From Glandiceps talaboti (Eukaryota; Hemichordata; Enteropneusta; Spengelidae): a DNA stretch of 64,000 bases. Below the pieces are notes generated by a model that was given only the letters and a program-made list of their open reading frames with translations, searched no databases and was not told the DNA's origin. Location: NCBI RefSeq assembly GCF_964340395.1, contig NC_135556.1, positions 511,001 to 575,000 on the forward strand. Reading direction: 5' to 3'. Position numbers and translations under genes: made by a program. This document shows, in pieces, positions 32,924-45,340 of this stretch (position 1 is its first letter; every line of letters starts with the position of its first letter).

Positions 32924-33079
32924 TTTTGAAACTGGGTCGTAAGTTACGCAAGCCCTTGCTGAAGATCTTCGTTCTGGCATACACATTCATGATTGCAGCC
33001 ATGTCAACATCATGTGATGATTACATGGAAACTTTTTCCATGGCATGCAAACCCTCAAATAATATTTTCAATTTTCAAG
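32924..33079 (+). CDS. Candidate second exon with a membrane-like segment
   Basis: A TCTTTCAG acceptor ends at 32923 and a donor CAAG/GTAAAT starts at 33080. The 156-bp block is open in phase 1, matching the phase left by the exon ending at 32606. It encodes a basic stretch (KLGRKLRKPLLK), then the hydrophobic IFVLAYTFMIAAMS, then a Cys-bearing acidic stretch (TSCDDYMETF, ACKPSNNIF). This reads as a cytoplasmic basic anchor, one membrane span and the start of a loop with two Cys. An open frame extends upstream to 32773, but the acceptor makes 32924 the more likely boundary. Family not recognised; later exons not found. Confidence 0.4.
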
Positions 33080-33152
33080 GTAAATTTTGTAATTTATTGG
33101 CGCATGCAGTGCATATTTAGATTGAGTTAACATTATAACAGGTACAATCTAA

Positions 33153-33275
33153 TTAGCCCCCACTGGACCTAGTCCGGGATGAGGGCTTATAGATTGGGCT
33201 CCGTGCATGCATGCATGCGTGCGTACATCTGGAGCCATTTCCATTGACCAATTTCTTTCAAACTTACATGTATAA
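33153..33275 (+). repeat. Family C repeat, short degenerate copy
   Basis: 'ttagcccccactggacctag', 'tccgggatgagggcttatag' and 'attgggctccg' parallel the start of the 30873 copy, followed by a (TGCA)-rich stretch and 'tttctttcaaactt'. Confidence 0.6.
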
Positions 33276-33289
33276 AAGAAAAAACTGAC

Positions 33290-33418
33290 AAACTACGATC
33301 AACTACGATAGTAGACGATGTCATCATTGGAAACACGGAAGGTGACACACTGGGACCACACAAACTATGATTAACTACGATAGAAGACGATGTCATCATT
33401 GGAAACACGGAAGGTGAG
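33290..33418. repeat. Tandem duplication, about 75 bp
   Basis: 'gacgatgtcatcattggaaa' plus 'cacggaaggtga' occurs at about 33313 and 33387, with 'aactacgata' before each. A third related piece (gacgacgtctttacgggaaa) follows near 33472. Confidence 0.7.
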
Positions 33419-33644
33419 AATCACTATCTATTGTGTGTTGGCGATAAAAAATTACGCGCATCTACGCTCAAAGACGACGTCTTTACGGGAAACAAAGAAA
33501 AGTGAACTGATTACATGTATCTATTGTCAGTTATTCATGAACTTGAACACCTCATTATCTCCTGTTTCATGTAGTACATAGTAACTACTCGTAGCTACTC
33601 ATGAGGACGCGTAATTACGATGTTTTTGATTTTGATGTCATCCC

Positions 33645-33860
33645 TTAGGTGGAGGCAAATGTCATCATCAACAAATTATGGTTACTGCTGATGTCTGCTC
33701 CTGGGAAGCTTCTAGTTCTTGCAATATTGATGTAAGGCTTGAAGCGTTTCATCAACAGGATGTAATCTATTTGATTATGATGTTTGCCATTGGGACTGTG
33801 ACATGTCCACTGCCTGGCAGCCTTGTGTGGTCCCAGTGTGTTTGCCAACAAGAGGTTGTT
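33645..33860 (-). pseudogene. LINE endonuclease fragment (craniofacial-development-protein-2-like)
   Basis: The minus-strand frame reads TCHSPNGKHHNQIDYILL and RTRSFPGADISSNHNLLMM. The D-Y-I and SxHNL motifs are the C-terminal catalytic part of APE-type endonucleases of non-LTR retrotransposons. The usual SDH reads SNH, so a catalytic Asp is lost. Only about 68 codons remain. Confidence 0.65.
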
Positions 33861-34538
33861 ATAATGAAGCCGTTGAAAGTGTATTTCAAGACACCGACTG
33901 TGAAAATGATTCTATTGACAGCAAAACTGTACTCAATCGGGAATGCGGCAGTCAAACTTCACATGATGATTCTAGTTGAAGCAGACCCCATAGAACATAG
34001 ATAGGAAGGTAGGCCAGCTGTCAGAAGGGTACGATATATGGGCAAGAGACCTGGTGACACATGTTGCAATGATGATAGGGACATCCCATGAATGTTATAC
34101 AATGTCAATGACAATTATATCCCTGATTGGTTATCAGTATATATTGGTTGATGTGGTAGTCGATGTTGACTACTTCAAATCCACAGATTACTTTCAACTG
34201 TATTTCAATAGAGAACACTACACATAGCAATACGTGTATAAATGTTATCAATTATTTGAAATACTCCCAAAATTATGTATTCTTTCTTCATAGTTGGAAT
34301 ATTTTCAGTGTATTCATCACATTTTTATTTTATACTGTTTACCAAAACGGAATAAAGAATATTTTTTTTGGTAAAAATCTGACATGGCCGCAGCACGATG
34401 GTCATGTAATGGTTGAGGCCTAGATCAGCTGTCTTGAAAGCAGCATTATTGTTATGCAAATTAGTCACGCATATGAAACTAGAAAACGTTAGTTCCTATC
34501 TTGTTTCCGATATTTTCAATATACTGGTATAATATAAT
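33861..34538. other. Spacer
   Basis: No gene was recognised; the 108-codon plus frame overlapping the endonuclease fragment is its shadow. Confidence 0.45.
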
Positions 34539-34672
34539 AGCGCTAAACCACTCTCTGGGGAAGGTATACACTCAGTTTTGACCAATATATGCACTACCTC
34601 TCGCTCATGCAAATATTTCATTCACTGGTCAAAACCTCTTGGTATACCATCCCCAGGGGGTAGTTTATTGCT
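34539..34672. mobile_element. Small inverted-repeat MITE (about 135 bp)
   Basis: The left arm AGCGCTAAACCACTCTCTGG ... GGTATAC ... GTTTTGACCA is matched in reverse complement by the right arm (TGGTCAAAAC ... GTATACC ... CCAGGGGGTAGTTTATTGCT) with about 75 percent identity over 48 bp. No target duplication was certain. Confidence 0.6.
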
Positions 34673-34728
34673 TAAACAATGCATAGGAATACATGTATAG
34701 ATATTATCTGTCCAGTGAGAGTGTTAAA

Positions 34729-35757
34729 GTCAAAACCTGCTGGACTGATTGCTTTGATATTTGGTGGTCATGTTACTTCTGGTGTCTAGTTGGGAAATTG
34801 TTCAAATGAAAATGATTGCATTAGAGATGTTGGGTTGGGTCAAAAAATGTGATTTTTGGTCAAAAAACTCCAAAACTACTGGGCAGATTGGCATAAAATT
34901 TTATGGGAATAATCTTAGGGGTGAGTAAATTAAGATTTGTTCATGACATGATGAGTCCCTCAGTAATATGCAAATTAATGCTAAAAATGTGTCTTGTTGG
35001 TCAAAAACTATAATTCCAAAACTACTCAGCAGATTGAGCTGAAATTTAATGCATCTGTGGTAGTATAGATGAAGAAATATCAAGCATATAATGATCTCAT
35101 CTGTAATATGCAAATTAGGTGTAACAGTGTGAATTTTGGTCAAAAATTTATATCTCAAATAGTACTTGGTCAATGTGACTGAAACTTGGTGAGATGTTTC
35201 TAGAAGTGTTATTTTGCAGATTTTCTTCAATATATGTTCACACAATAGGCCTTAGCAACCATGACCACGCCCTTAACAACCAAATGGCAGTATATTTTGG
35301 TCAAATAACATCATCTGGTAGGCAAGTGACTAAACATTCAAAAAATGTATGCAAATATCCCTAGCAAATGTGACCACGTCCATAGTAACAATCAAACGGT
35401 CATATATTTCACATAGATAACAGGGATTAATAGACAATTGAATAAACATTCAAAAAATGTATGTAAATTTACCCATCAACAAGACCACACCCATAGCAAC
35501 AGCTAAGTAATCACGTACTGTATATCGCAAAGATGATATCAGGAATTCATACACAAGTAAACAAAAACATTCAAAAAATGTATGCAAATATATGTAACAA
35601 GATGACCATGCTCATAGCAACAGCCAAATAATCACATTGCAAAGATAACAACATGGTTGGATATTCAACTTGATAGTCCTTCAGCAAATGAATACCTGTT
35701 GTTAGCATGGACTAGCATATGGATAAACATTTTTAAAAACTGTACAGTTGTGCTACA
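34729..35757. repeat. Family A repeat, copy 2 (left end missing)
   Basis: It parallels 7066-8460 in order: 'ttggtggtcatgttac', 'tctagttgggaaattgttca', 'actactgggcagattgg', the 'gaccacgcccttaacaacc' tandem units, and the right end CTGTACAGTTGTGCTA. The palindromic head is absent. Confidence 0.8.
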
Positions 35758-36449
35758 ATACCATTGGCGGTATTTTATTTTATGTTTTTAATTTTTGTCC
35801 GTCTTCCGTTTCGAGTACACTTTAAGTTTGTGTATTTTGTGGTGTTTGTCTTGTACAATTTTATTGTTGGAGCCTGTAAATGGGATTCATCACGTATGGC
35901 ATCCTTGGAAATAAATATATAAATAAATAAATACATTAACCATAATAAAGCATACATGTTCGATAAAGCTTGTTGATGAAACTATAGTATAAGTTTTAGT
36001 GCATGATTTACATGATTATTGACTTAAAAGAAATAGGCAATATCTTAGGTGTGCAAGGCTGTTGATGAACTATTATAGTATAAGTTTTAATGTGTGATTT
36101 ACAAAATTATTGACTTAAAAGAAATAGGCAATATCTTAAGTATGCAAGCTTCAAATTTCCTCTGTTGTTAATTTGCCATGATATCAGAATTTTGCACAGT
36201 TAATGTACATGGGTATGTATGGCAACAAATGGAAGGTATTCAGTTTACATCTGGTTATTTTATATAGAAATTAGACCAGTTAGACAGTGCAAGTTAAACT
36301 TCTGACCTATAGAATGTGTTCTTTCCCATTTCTCCAAGCTGTGCCTAGCCCAGTTTATATGTCATAAAAGCTCAGATTTTACAATACAATTCAACAGGAC
36401 CTTGGAAAACATGTTTGAATCTGATATCATGAAGACATTGCATCATTTC
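35758..36449. other. Spacer with a short duplication
   Basis: 'actatagtataagttttagt' and the following 'gatttac.t.attattgacttaaaagaaataggcaatatctta' are repeated about 90 bp apart (35979 and 36071). No gene was recognised. Confidence 0.55.
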
Positions 36450-39400
36450 AAAAAGAAATCGACAGACATGCATACAATGCTAAAAAGACATTGACAGACA
36501 TGCATACAATGCTAAAAAGACATTGACAGACATGCATACAATGCTAAAAAGAAATTGACAGACATGCATACAATACTAAAAAGACATTGACAGACATGCA
36601 TACAATACTAAAAAGGAATTGACAGACATGCATACAATGCTAAAAAGAAATTGACAGACATGCATACAATACTAAAAAGACATTGACAGACATGCATACA
36701 ATACTAAAAAGACATTGACAGACATGCATACAATACTAAAAAGACATTGACAGACATGCATACAGTGCTAACAAGACATTGACAGACATGCATACAATAC
36801 TAAAAAGACATTGACAGACATGCATACAATGCTAAAAAGAAATCGACAGACATGCATACAATGCTAAAAAGAAATCGACAGACATGCATACAATGCTAAC
36901 AAGAAATTGACAGACATGCATACAGTGCTAACAAGAAATTGACAGACATGCATACAATACTAAAAAGACATTGACAGACATGCATACAATGCTAACAAGA
37001 AATTGACAGACATGCATACAGTGCTAACAAGAAATTGACAGACATGCATACAATGCTAAAAAGAAATCGACAGACATGCATACAGTGCTAACAAGAAATT
37101 GACAGACATGCATACAGTGCTAACAAGAAATTGACAGACATGCATACAATGCTAACAAGAAATTGACAGACATGCATACAATGCTAAAAAAAAATCGACA
37201 GACATGCATACAGTGCTAACAAGAAATTGACAGACATGCATACAGTGCTAACAAGAAATTGACAGACATGCATACAATGCTAACAAGAAATTGACAGACA
37301 TGCATACAATACTAACAAGAAATTGACATGCATACAGTGCTAACAAGAAATTGACAGACATGCATACAGTGCTAACAAGAAATTGACAGACATGCATACA
37401 GTGCTAACAAGAAATTGACAGACATGCATACAATACTAACAAGAAATTGACAGACATGCATACAATGCTAACTAGAAATTGACATGCATACAATGATAAA
37501 AAGAAATTGACAGACATGAATACAATGCTAACAAGACATTGACAGACATGCATACAATACTAACAAGAAATTGACAGATATGCATACAATGCTAAAAAGA
37601 AATCGACAGACATGCATACAGTGCTAACAAGAAATTGACAGACATGCATACAATGCTAACAAGAAATTGACAGACATGCATACAATGCTAACAAGAAATT
37701 GACAGACATGCATACAATGCTAACAAGAAATTGACAGACATGCATACAATGCTAACAAGAAATTGACAGACATGCATACAATGCTAACAAGAAATTGACA
37801 GACATGCATACAATGCTAACAAGAAATTGACAGATATGCATACAATGATAAAAAGAAATTGACAGACATGCATACAATGCTAACAAGAAATTGACAGATA
37901 TGCATACAATGCTAACAAGGAATTGACAGACATGCATACAATGCTAACTAGAAATTGACATGCATACAATGATAAAAAGAAATTGACAGACATGAATACA
38001 ATGCTAACAAGACATTGACAGACATGCATACAATGCTAACAAGAAATTGACATGCATACAATGATAAAAAGAAATTGACAGACATGCATACAATGATAAA
38101 AAGAAATTGACAGATATGCATACAATACTAACAGGGAATTGACAGACATGCATACAATACTAAAAAGAAATTGACAGACATGCATACAATACTAAAAAGA
38201 AATTGACAGATATGCAAATACTAACAAGGAATTGACAGACATGCATACATTACTAAAAAGAAATTGACATATGCCTACAATACTAAAAATAAATTGACAG
38301 ACATGCATACAATACTAAAAAGAAATTGACAGACATGCATACAATGATAAAAAGAAATTGACAGACATGCATACAATACTAACAAGGAATTGACAGACAT
38401 GCATACAATACTAACAAGGAATTGACAGACATTCATACAATGCTGACAAGAAATTGACAGACATGCATACAATACTAAAAAGAAATTGACAGACATGAAT
38501 ACAATACTAAAAAGAAATTGACAGACATGCATACAATACTAACAAGGAATTGACAGACATGCATACAATACTAAAATAAATTGACATACATGCATACAGT
38601 GCTAAAAAGAAATTGACAGACATGCATACAATGCTAACAAGACATTGACAGACATGCATACAATGCTATAAAAAGAAATTGACATACATGCATACAGTGC
38701 TAGAAAGAAATTGACAGACATGCATACAGTGCTAACAAGAAATTGACAGATATGCATACAATGATAAAAAGAAATTGACAGACATGCATACAATGCTATG
38801 AAAAGAAATTGACAGACATGCATACAGTGCTAGAAAGAAATTGACAGACATGCATACAGTGCTAACAAGAAATTGACAGACATGCATACAATGATAAAAA
38901 GAAATTGACAGATATGCATACAGTGCTAGAAAGAAATTGACAGACATGCATACAGTGCTAACAAGAAATTGACAGACATGCATACAATACTAAAAAGAAA
39001 TTGACAGATATGCAAATACTAACAAGGAATTGACAGACATGCATACAATACTAAAAAGAAATTGACAGATATGCATACAATACTAAAAAGAAATTGACAG
39101 ACATGCATACAATACTAAAAAGGAATTGACAGATATGCATACAATACTAAAAAGAAATTGACAGACATGCATACAATACTAACAAGGAATTGACAGACAT
39201 GCATACAATACTAAAAATGAATTGACAGACATGCATACAATACTAAAAAGAAATTGACAGACATGCATACAATGCTAACAAGAAATTGACAGACATGCAT
39301 ACAATACTAAAAAGAAATTGACAGACATGAATACAATACTAAAAAGAAATTGACAGACATGCATACAATACTAAAAACAAATTGACATACATGCATACAG

Positions 39401-40160
39401 TGCTAAAATGAAATTCACAGACATGCATACAGTGCTAAAATGAAATTCACAGACATGCATACAATGCTAACAAGACATTGACAGACATGCATACAATGCT
39501 ATAAAAAGAAATTGACATACATGCATACAGTGCTAAAAAGAAATTGACAGACATGCATATAATACTAAAAGAAATTGACAGACATGCATACAATACTAAA
39601 AAGAAATTGACACATGCATACAATACTAAAAAGAAATTGACAGATATGCATACAATGATAAAAAGAAATTGACAGACATGCATACAATGCTATAAAAAGA
39701 AATTGACAGACATGCATACAGTGCTAGAAAGAAATTGACAGACATGCATACAGTGCTAACAAGAAATTGACAGACATGCATACAATGCTAACAAGAAATT
39801 GACAGACATGCATACAGTGCTAACAAGAAATTGACAGACATGCATACAATGCTAACAAGAAATTGACAGACATGCATACAGTGCTAACAAAAAATTGACA
39901 GACATGCATACAGTGCTAACAAGAAATTGACAGACATGCATACAATGCTAACAAGAAATTGACAGACATGCATACAGTGCTAACAAGAAATTGACAGACA
40001 TGCATACAATGCTAAAAAGAAATTGACAGACATGCATACAGTGCTAACAAGAAATTGACAGATATGCATACAATGCTGACAAGGAATTGACATATGCATA
40101 CAGTGCTAACAAGAAATTGACAGATATGCATACAGTGCTAACAAGGAATTGACAGACATA
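36450..40160. repeat. 32-bp satellite array, about 115 units
   Basis: The unit is gacagacatgcatacaatgc plus taacaagaaatt (32 bp), head-to-tail for 3.7 kb. Variant positions are (aatg/agtg/aata), (aac/aaa) and (aaatt/acatt/gaatt), and variants cluster in neighbourhoods. Each unit contains the palindrome ATGCAT. Minus-strand frames such as MHVCQFLVSIVCMSVNFLL are the three-frame translation of the array (96-bp coding period) and are not evidence of a gene. Confidence 0.97.
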
Positions 40161-41175
40161 TAGCATCATTGAAAATGACTGATAATTTAAGAGATGAACC
40201 TTGTAGTTCATAATCTTATACTGCTCAAAATAAGCATGTTATATTTTGTCTTCTATTTTAGAGAGATAATTTAAGCCAATACATTTTTTCAATAACTTGA
40301 GAAAGATCAGCATAGCAGACTCAAAGCTGGTATTAAAACTTCATTTTGTCAATGAATCATTGCAAATAATGGCATTTTATAACAGTTATCCACAATCACC
40401 ATGGCAACTGGAGGCACATTATATTAGTTGCTATGGTGACAGCTCTGTAACAGTTGAAAATGTGGGATTTTTGTTGTATTCTAGGGATTTAAACCGTAGT
40501 GACATTTTATTTTAGTCATTGAATCATAGATAATTTCAGTCACAGGAGCAGTTGTTGTGAAGAAAAGTAGATCACAGTGGCATATTCTAAAACCTGTGCT
40601 GGGTTCTTGTGCTGGACCATAGGCCCGTGCCATTGGGCTGGGCGCTTGAAAAATGAAACTGAAATTTGGTCAATAAAATGGACCTTATACTATTGCATGC
40701 AAAGGTCATTTTCTTTTTGTCTGTTATTCCTTGAAGTACTGATGCAAATATTGAATTCACTTGCGGGAATACTTGAAACTATTTACTGAGTGGGGGGGGG
40801 GGGGGGTGTCATCAGAATACTGATGACATTACACTATGGCAAGGATTATTTTCTATGTAGATGTACTATTCCTCAATGCACAGATGCATAAATGTGAATA
40901 TCTAAGGGAGCAGTCCTTTTTTATGGGGGCACTGATGGATTTACAATGCTGACATTGATTATATTCTTTCTGTCTACTATTCCTGGATGGAGTCATAGAC
41001 GTTTTTTGGGGGTGGGAGGGGGTGTACAATTTCTTCTTTTTTGTTGGGGGTTGGGGTGGGGGTGGGTGTGGTGGTGGTTTCAGAGTGTAGGCAAGGATTA
41101 TTTTTGTTCTTTCTACTGTTGCTGGCTATACTGATGCATACATTTTGGCGCATAAAGGGACTGACCAGTGTTTTA
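40161..41175. other. Spacer with G-rich runs
   Basis: A poly-G run lies near 40793-40806, and a GGGGTTGGGGTGGGGGTGGG stretch, which could form a G-quadruplex, near 41046-41070. No gene was recognised. Confidence 0.5.
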
Positions 41176-41590
41176 GTGCAACTGAACTGATAAGGTTCAG
41201 AATTTTGGTCAAAAAGTTATATGTCAAAAAGTACTTGGTCAATGAGACTGAAAATTGGTGAGATGTTTCTAGAAGTGATTTTGTTCAAAACATTTTGACA
41301 CAGTTGGTTGTAGCAACCATGATCAACACCCTTAGCTACAACCAAATGGCAGTATATTTTGCTAAAATAACAACAGCATCTGGTAGGTAAGTGAGTAAAT
41401 ATTCCAAAATCTATGCAAATATCCCTAGTAACCATGACCATGCCCATAGCAACAGCCAAACAATTGTGTGTATCACAAAGACAACAGGGATTCTTAGACA
41501 AGTGAACAAACATTCATAAAGTGTATGCAAATTTGCCTAGCAACAACATCATGCCCTTAGTAACAGCCAAATGATCGCATATATTGCAAA
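41176..41590. repeat. Family A repeat, copy 3
   Basis: It starts near 'gtgcaactgaactgataagg' and continues with 'aagtacttggtcaatgagac', then 'gaccatgcccatagcaacag' units. It ends where a (GTAA)n and family B-type sequence begins. Confidence 0.7.
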
Positions 41591-42420
41591 GATAGTAAGT
41601 AAGTAAGTAATTTTTACCTTTCATAAGGGTACAGGAGGTATTAAAAGGGGATGTGTGTCTGTGTGTGTGTGTGTGTGTGTGTCTGTCTGTCTGTCTGTCT
41701 GTCTCTGTCTGTGTCATTATTCTTAAAAACGGCTGGCTCAATTATGCTGAAATTTTGTACACACAGTGTTTGGGGTAATGGCTAGACCTGATTAGTTTTT
41801 GAGCAAGATCTGTGGATGTTAATTAGAGAAATTTGCATATCAATGAAATCATCTGATTAAGCAATATCTGAAGACTGCATACTTCAATTTCAATATAATT
41901 TGGTGTATTTGTTAAACATAACAAAGTGCATTTGTCCTATAAAATTTGTTGATATACCTTACAGCGTCAATAAATAATTTGCATAATTGATTATTTTCGG
42001 TAATTGGGCTATACCTTAAGAAACCATACTTGAAACCATACGCTCTATAAAGTTTGTTGACTCAGATGTACCTTACAGTGTTAATGACTAATTTGCATAA
42101 TTAATAATTTTCAGTAATTAGGATGTGTCTTACAAATGCATACTTGCATATCACTTAGTACATAATGTTAACCATAACAAGGTGGGTACGTCCTATAAAT
42201 TTTTTTGATATAGCTTACAGTTTTAATGAAAAATTTGCATAATTAACGATTTTAGGTAAACTACATGTAGGCTGTAACTTAAAAATTCAAGCTTGAAATT
42301 TCATATAATATTATAATATTGTACATATATCAATCATAGTAATACACACCTGTCCTATGAACTTTGTTGATACAACTTTTACCTTTTAACGAGTAATTTG
42401 CATAATTAGTGATTCCCTTA
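41591..42420. repeat. Family B-like dispersed repeat
   Basis: (GTAA)n, a (TG)n/(TCTG)n microsatellite (41652-41712), then 'aacggctggctcaattatgc' and several blocks 'aatttgcataattaatgatt' and 'cataacaaagtg'. The order parallels 45473-46415. Confidence 0.65.
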
Positions 42421-42429
42421 CGATTCAGT

Positions 42430-42910
42430 TTAAATCTTGTATTAAAGTGACATGAGGTAATGAAATACCTCCTAACCCATCGGGCTTATAAGTCAACTTG
42501 AACAAAAAAAGGATACATTGATAATATAGAGAGGTTACAGTGGAAAAAAGAAGTAATTGTACATACAGTGTGAGAATTAAATTAACTAAGTTCCATCTTA
42601 AAAAGGTGGCTTCAATGAATTTTGCTGTATCCCTAACCTGATTTGTCACGAAGTACTTTAATTTCTCATTGTCTGACAGTGATGTATTCAGTGTTATTTT
42701 CTGTGTTAATATAAGTATTACGTATGCCATCATAAAGACTGCAATGTAAAATAAAGTGAATTTCATTTTCTATAGCATTTTGGTCACAAAATACACAAAG
42801 TCTATCGACCACTGTTTCGTTTCAATATCTCCCCATTTCTAAACGTCTGATCGAAACTTTGCCATAAAAGATCGCTGACTTCGTGAAGACTCATAGAAAC
42901 ATATGGTTCA
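42430..42910 (-). pseudogene. LINE ORF2 C-terminal zinc-motif fragment
   Basis: On the minus strand, across frameshifts, one reads DRLCVFCDQNAIENEIHFIL, HCSLYDGIRNTY and, further on, YKPDGLGGISLPHVTL. The C-x2-C...H-x(4-5)-C pattern followed by Y...R is the C-terminal zinc-binding motif of CR1-superfamily LINE polyproteins. The upstream RT is absent, and family C repeat sequence starts at 42920. Confidence 0.55.
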
Positions 42911-42919
42911 GTGATATAA

Positions 42920-43840
42920 TTAGTCCCCACTGGACGAAGTCCGGGACGGGAACTTATGGATTGGGTTCCGTCTGTCTGTGCGTCCGTCCGTCCGTCCGTC
43001 CATCCATCCTTCCGTCCATCCAGAGCCATTTCTTGGAGATGCCTGGACCGATTTTTTTCACACTTGGTACAGGGGCAACATGCAAGGGCATACATATGCA
43101 CGTCAATTTGTTTCATGATACGATCCAATATGGCTGCCTAGCAGCCATTTTGTTTGCGAATTTTTCCTGTCAAAAGCCATAACTCAGACATGCTTAAACA
43201 GATCTCATTCAAAGTTGGTATTAGGACAGTTTTGTATGACATACATGTGCATATTCATTGTTGTGCATATTCATTGTTGTCATGATACGATCCAATATGG
43301 CTGCCTAGCAGCCATTTTGTTTGCGAATTTTTCCTGTCAAAAGCCATAACTCAGACATGCTTAAACAGATCTCATTCAAAGTTGGTATTAGGACAGTTTT
43401 GTATGACATACATGTGCATATTCATTGTTGTGCATATTCATTGTTGTCATGATACGATCCAATATGGCTGCCTAGCAGCCATTTTGTTTGCAAATTTTCC
43501 ATGTCCAAAGCCATAACTCAGATATGCTTGATCAGATCTCATTCAAAGTTGGTATTAGGACAGTGTTCTATGACACACATGTGCATATCCATTTTCATCG
43601 TGATGTGATCCAATATGGCTGCCTGGCAGCCATTTTGTTTGCGAATTTTCCATGTCCAAAGCCATAACTCAGATATGCTTGAACAGATCTCATTCAATGT
43701 TGGTATTAGCACAGTGTTCTATGACATACATGTGCATGTCCATTTTCGTTGTGATATGATCCAATATGGCTGCCTGGCAGCCATTTTTATGGCGCAGTTT
43801 TCATGTCCAAAGCCATAACTTAGACATGCTTGAACAGGTC
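42920..43840 (+). repeat. Family C repeat, copy 2, internally tandem (about 160-bp units)
   Basis: The start (ccactggacgaagtccggga) matches 30873. Then the block 'cgatccaatatggctgcct...tgtgcatattcattgttgt' repeats five times (units beginning about 43122, 43288, 43454, 43607, 43759). Each unit holds the near-perfect palindrome ATGGCTGCCTGGCAGCCAT or a close variant. The first three units are almost identical. Confidence 0.9.
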
Positions 43841-44199
43841 CCCCCCCCCAACCATGTGTACCCGACCCATCCTTTATTGTTGAATGGTTTATTCCATCAC
43901 ATCTTGAAGAGTAGGCATGTCCCATGTCCAACGAGGAGACACAACATGAGTAGGCATGTTCCATGTCCAACGAGCAGACACAACATATCTAAGTCTGTTT
44001 GATTGAGGTTCACAAGTGTTGTTGCGTGATCAGAGTAGTGATATCAAGAAAATGACAACATATTATAAACTGCCAGTTCCTTAAAACCCAATCATAGTGG
44101 GGACTATGTCATTCTCAATGACTTGTTATCTTTGAAAATAAAATATGTATGTTTTTCGTTGATATTTTTTACCCAAACTAATTGATGCTAATGATGTTC
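43841..44199. other. Spacer with a short direct repeat
   Basis: 'gagtaggcatgt.ccatgtccaacgag.agacacaacat' occurs twice (about 43909 and 43949). A poly-C run is at 43841-43850. No gene was recognised. Confidence 0.55.
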
Positions 44200-45000
44200 T
44201 ACTAAGGATAAATCAAGAGGAAAAAGAACAAAATATGTATTTAAATTCAACTCATCAAGACGTTTGCAAATTTCCTAAGACCAATTACAGTAATTAAGTG
44301 AAAAGTCCCAAGAAATATTAGTCTGTTCTCATCCCATTAGATGAGACAGTTCCAATATCTGACCATAGCAATATATCTGCGAATTCTGTAAGAATTCCAG
44401 CCAGCATCCACAGTAATAGCATGTATAGGCGTAAATCTATGAACCTATGAAGATAAAACCCTATTCTGCAACATATCACATTTTTCATGTTTACTAAAAC
44501 CCCATACACCAGAACAATAGTTCAGAATGGGTGCCACACACAAGTCGTAAAGTTTTGTGTAGGTATAAAAGCCCATATTTTTCAATATTTTAAACTTACA
44601 TGTACATGTACTACAGTTCTCAGGGCTCTCCTGGCTGACTGAGCAAGAATTGCAGACATAACAGAAAAATCTAAATGTTCATTCTAAACAATACCAAGGT
44701 ATTTGTTATTATCAATATAATTCAGAACATCTTGTCCTATATTAAATTGAAACTCACTTCGAGGACAGCAATTTTTGCAAAAATGAATAACTTTGGACTT
44801 GAGATCATTGACAGCTAGTCTCCATTTTGAACACCAGTCATTTACATGATCAAACATTGACTGCATATCTTGTTCATTATCTGAAATAAGAGCAATATCA
44901 TCTGCAAAGAGGAGTATAGATACATTAGTTTCACCAATATTTTCTCCTTTCTGTAAAGCTTTCAATTCTACGAAAGCCAGTAAGGGACATTTTGTAAAAT
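44200..45000 (-). pseudogene. CR1-superfamily LINE reverse transcriptase fragment
   Basis: Minus strand: ELKALQKGENIG, the catalytic VSILLFADDIALISDNEQDM, VNDWCSKWRLAVNDLKSKVI, NYIDNNKYLGIV and then (44690 downward, after a stop) LDFSVMSAILAQSARRALR, KNMGFYTYTKLYDLCVAPIL, NYCSGVWGFSKHEKCDMLQN and RYIAMVRYWN. The order is that of an RT palm-to-thumb segment and the following conserved region. Stops and an 'acatgtacatgt' expansion break the frame. The part before FADD is missing; the sequence becomes simple tandem repeat at about 45005. Confidence 0.8.
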
Positions 45001-45004
45001 AAAA

Positions 45005-45130
45005 TATAAAAAATAATCTTATGAATACGACATAATATCTTGTGCGCACGACTTACTATCTTGTGAGCACGACATACTATCTTGTGAGTACGAGATGCTA
45101 TCTTGTGAGCACGACATACTATACATGACA
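45005..45130. repeat. Short tandem repeat, unit about 21-24 bp
   Basis: 'cttgtgagcacgacatacta' recurs about five times with variation. Related 'tgtcgtgctcacaag' words lie in opposite orientation at 48765. Confidence 0.75.
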
Positions 45131-45340
45131 TAATTTTTGGAACACTTTAACACATCCTAAGGAGTCCTAATTTCTGATTGGACAATACCTTGCATTCAAT
45201 GGCCACATAGTTCATCAATTTTGTTTCTCCTATATTCAAGTGAATGATGATTCAATCATCGAATACCAATGTCCAACTGTTGCCATTTGTAGTTTCACTT
45301 ACATCTTAGCTTGTGACTGAAAACAGTAGTAGAATAGTGA
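45131..45340. other. Spacer
   Basis: Nothing was recognised. Confidence 0.4.

Noticed and set aside
37752-39683. Minus-strand open frames rich in MHVCQFL..SIVCMSVNF, resembling a Cys-rich membrane repeat protein
   Set aside because: They are the translation of the 32-bp satellite in successive frames; no start context, splice sites or non-repeat coding sequence supports a gene.
36450-40160. Possible CRISPR array
   Set aside because: Units are contiguous 32-bp tandem repeats without unique spacers, in an animal genome.
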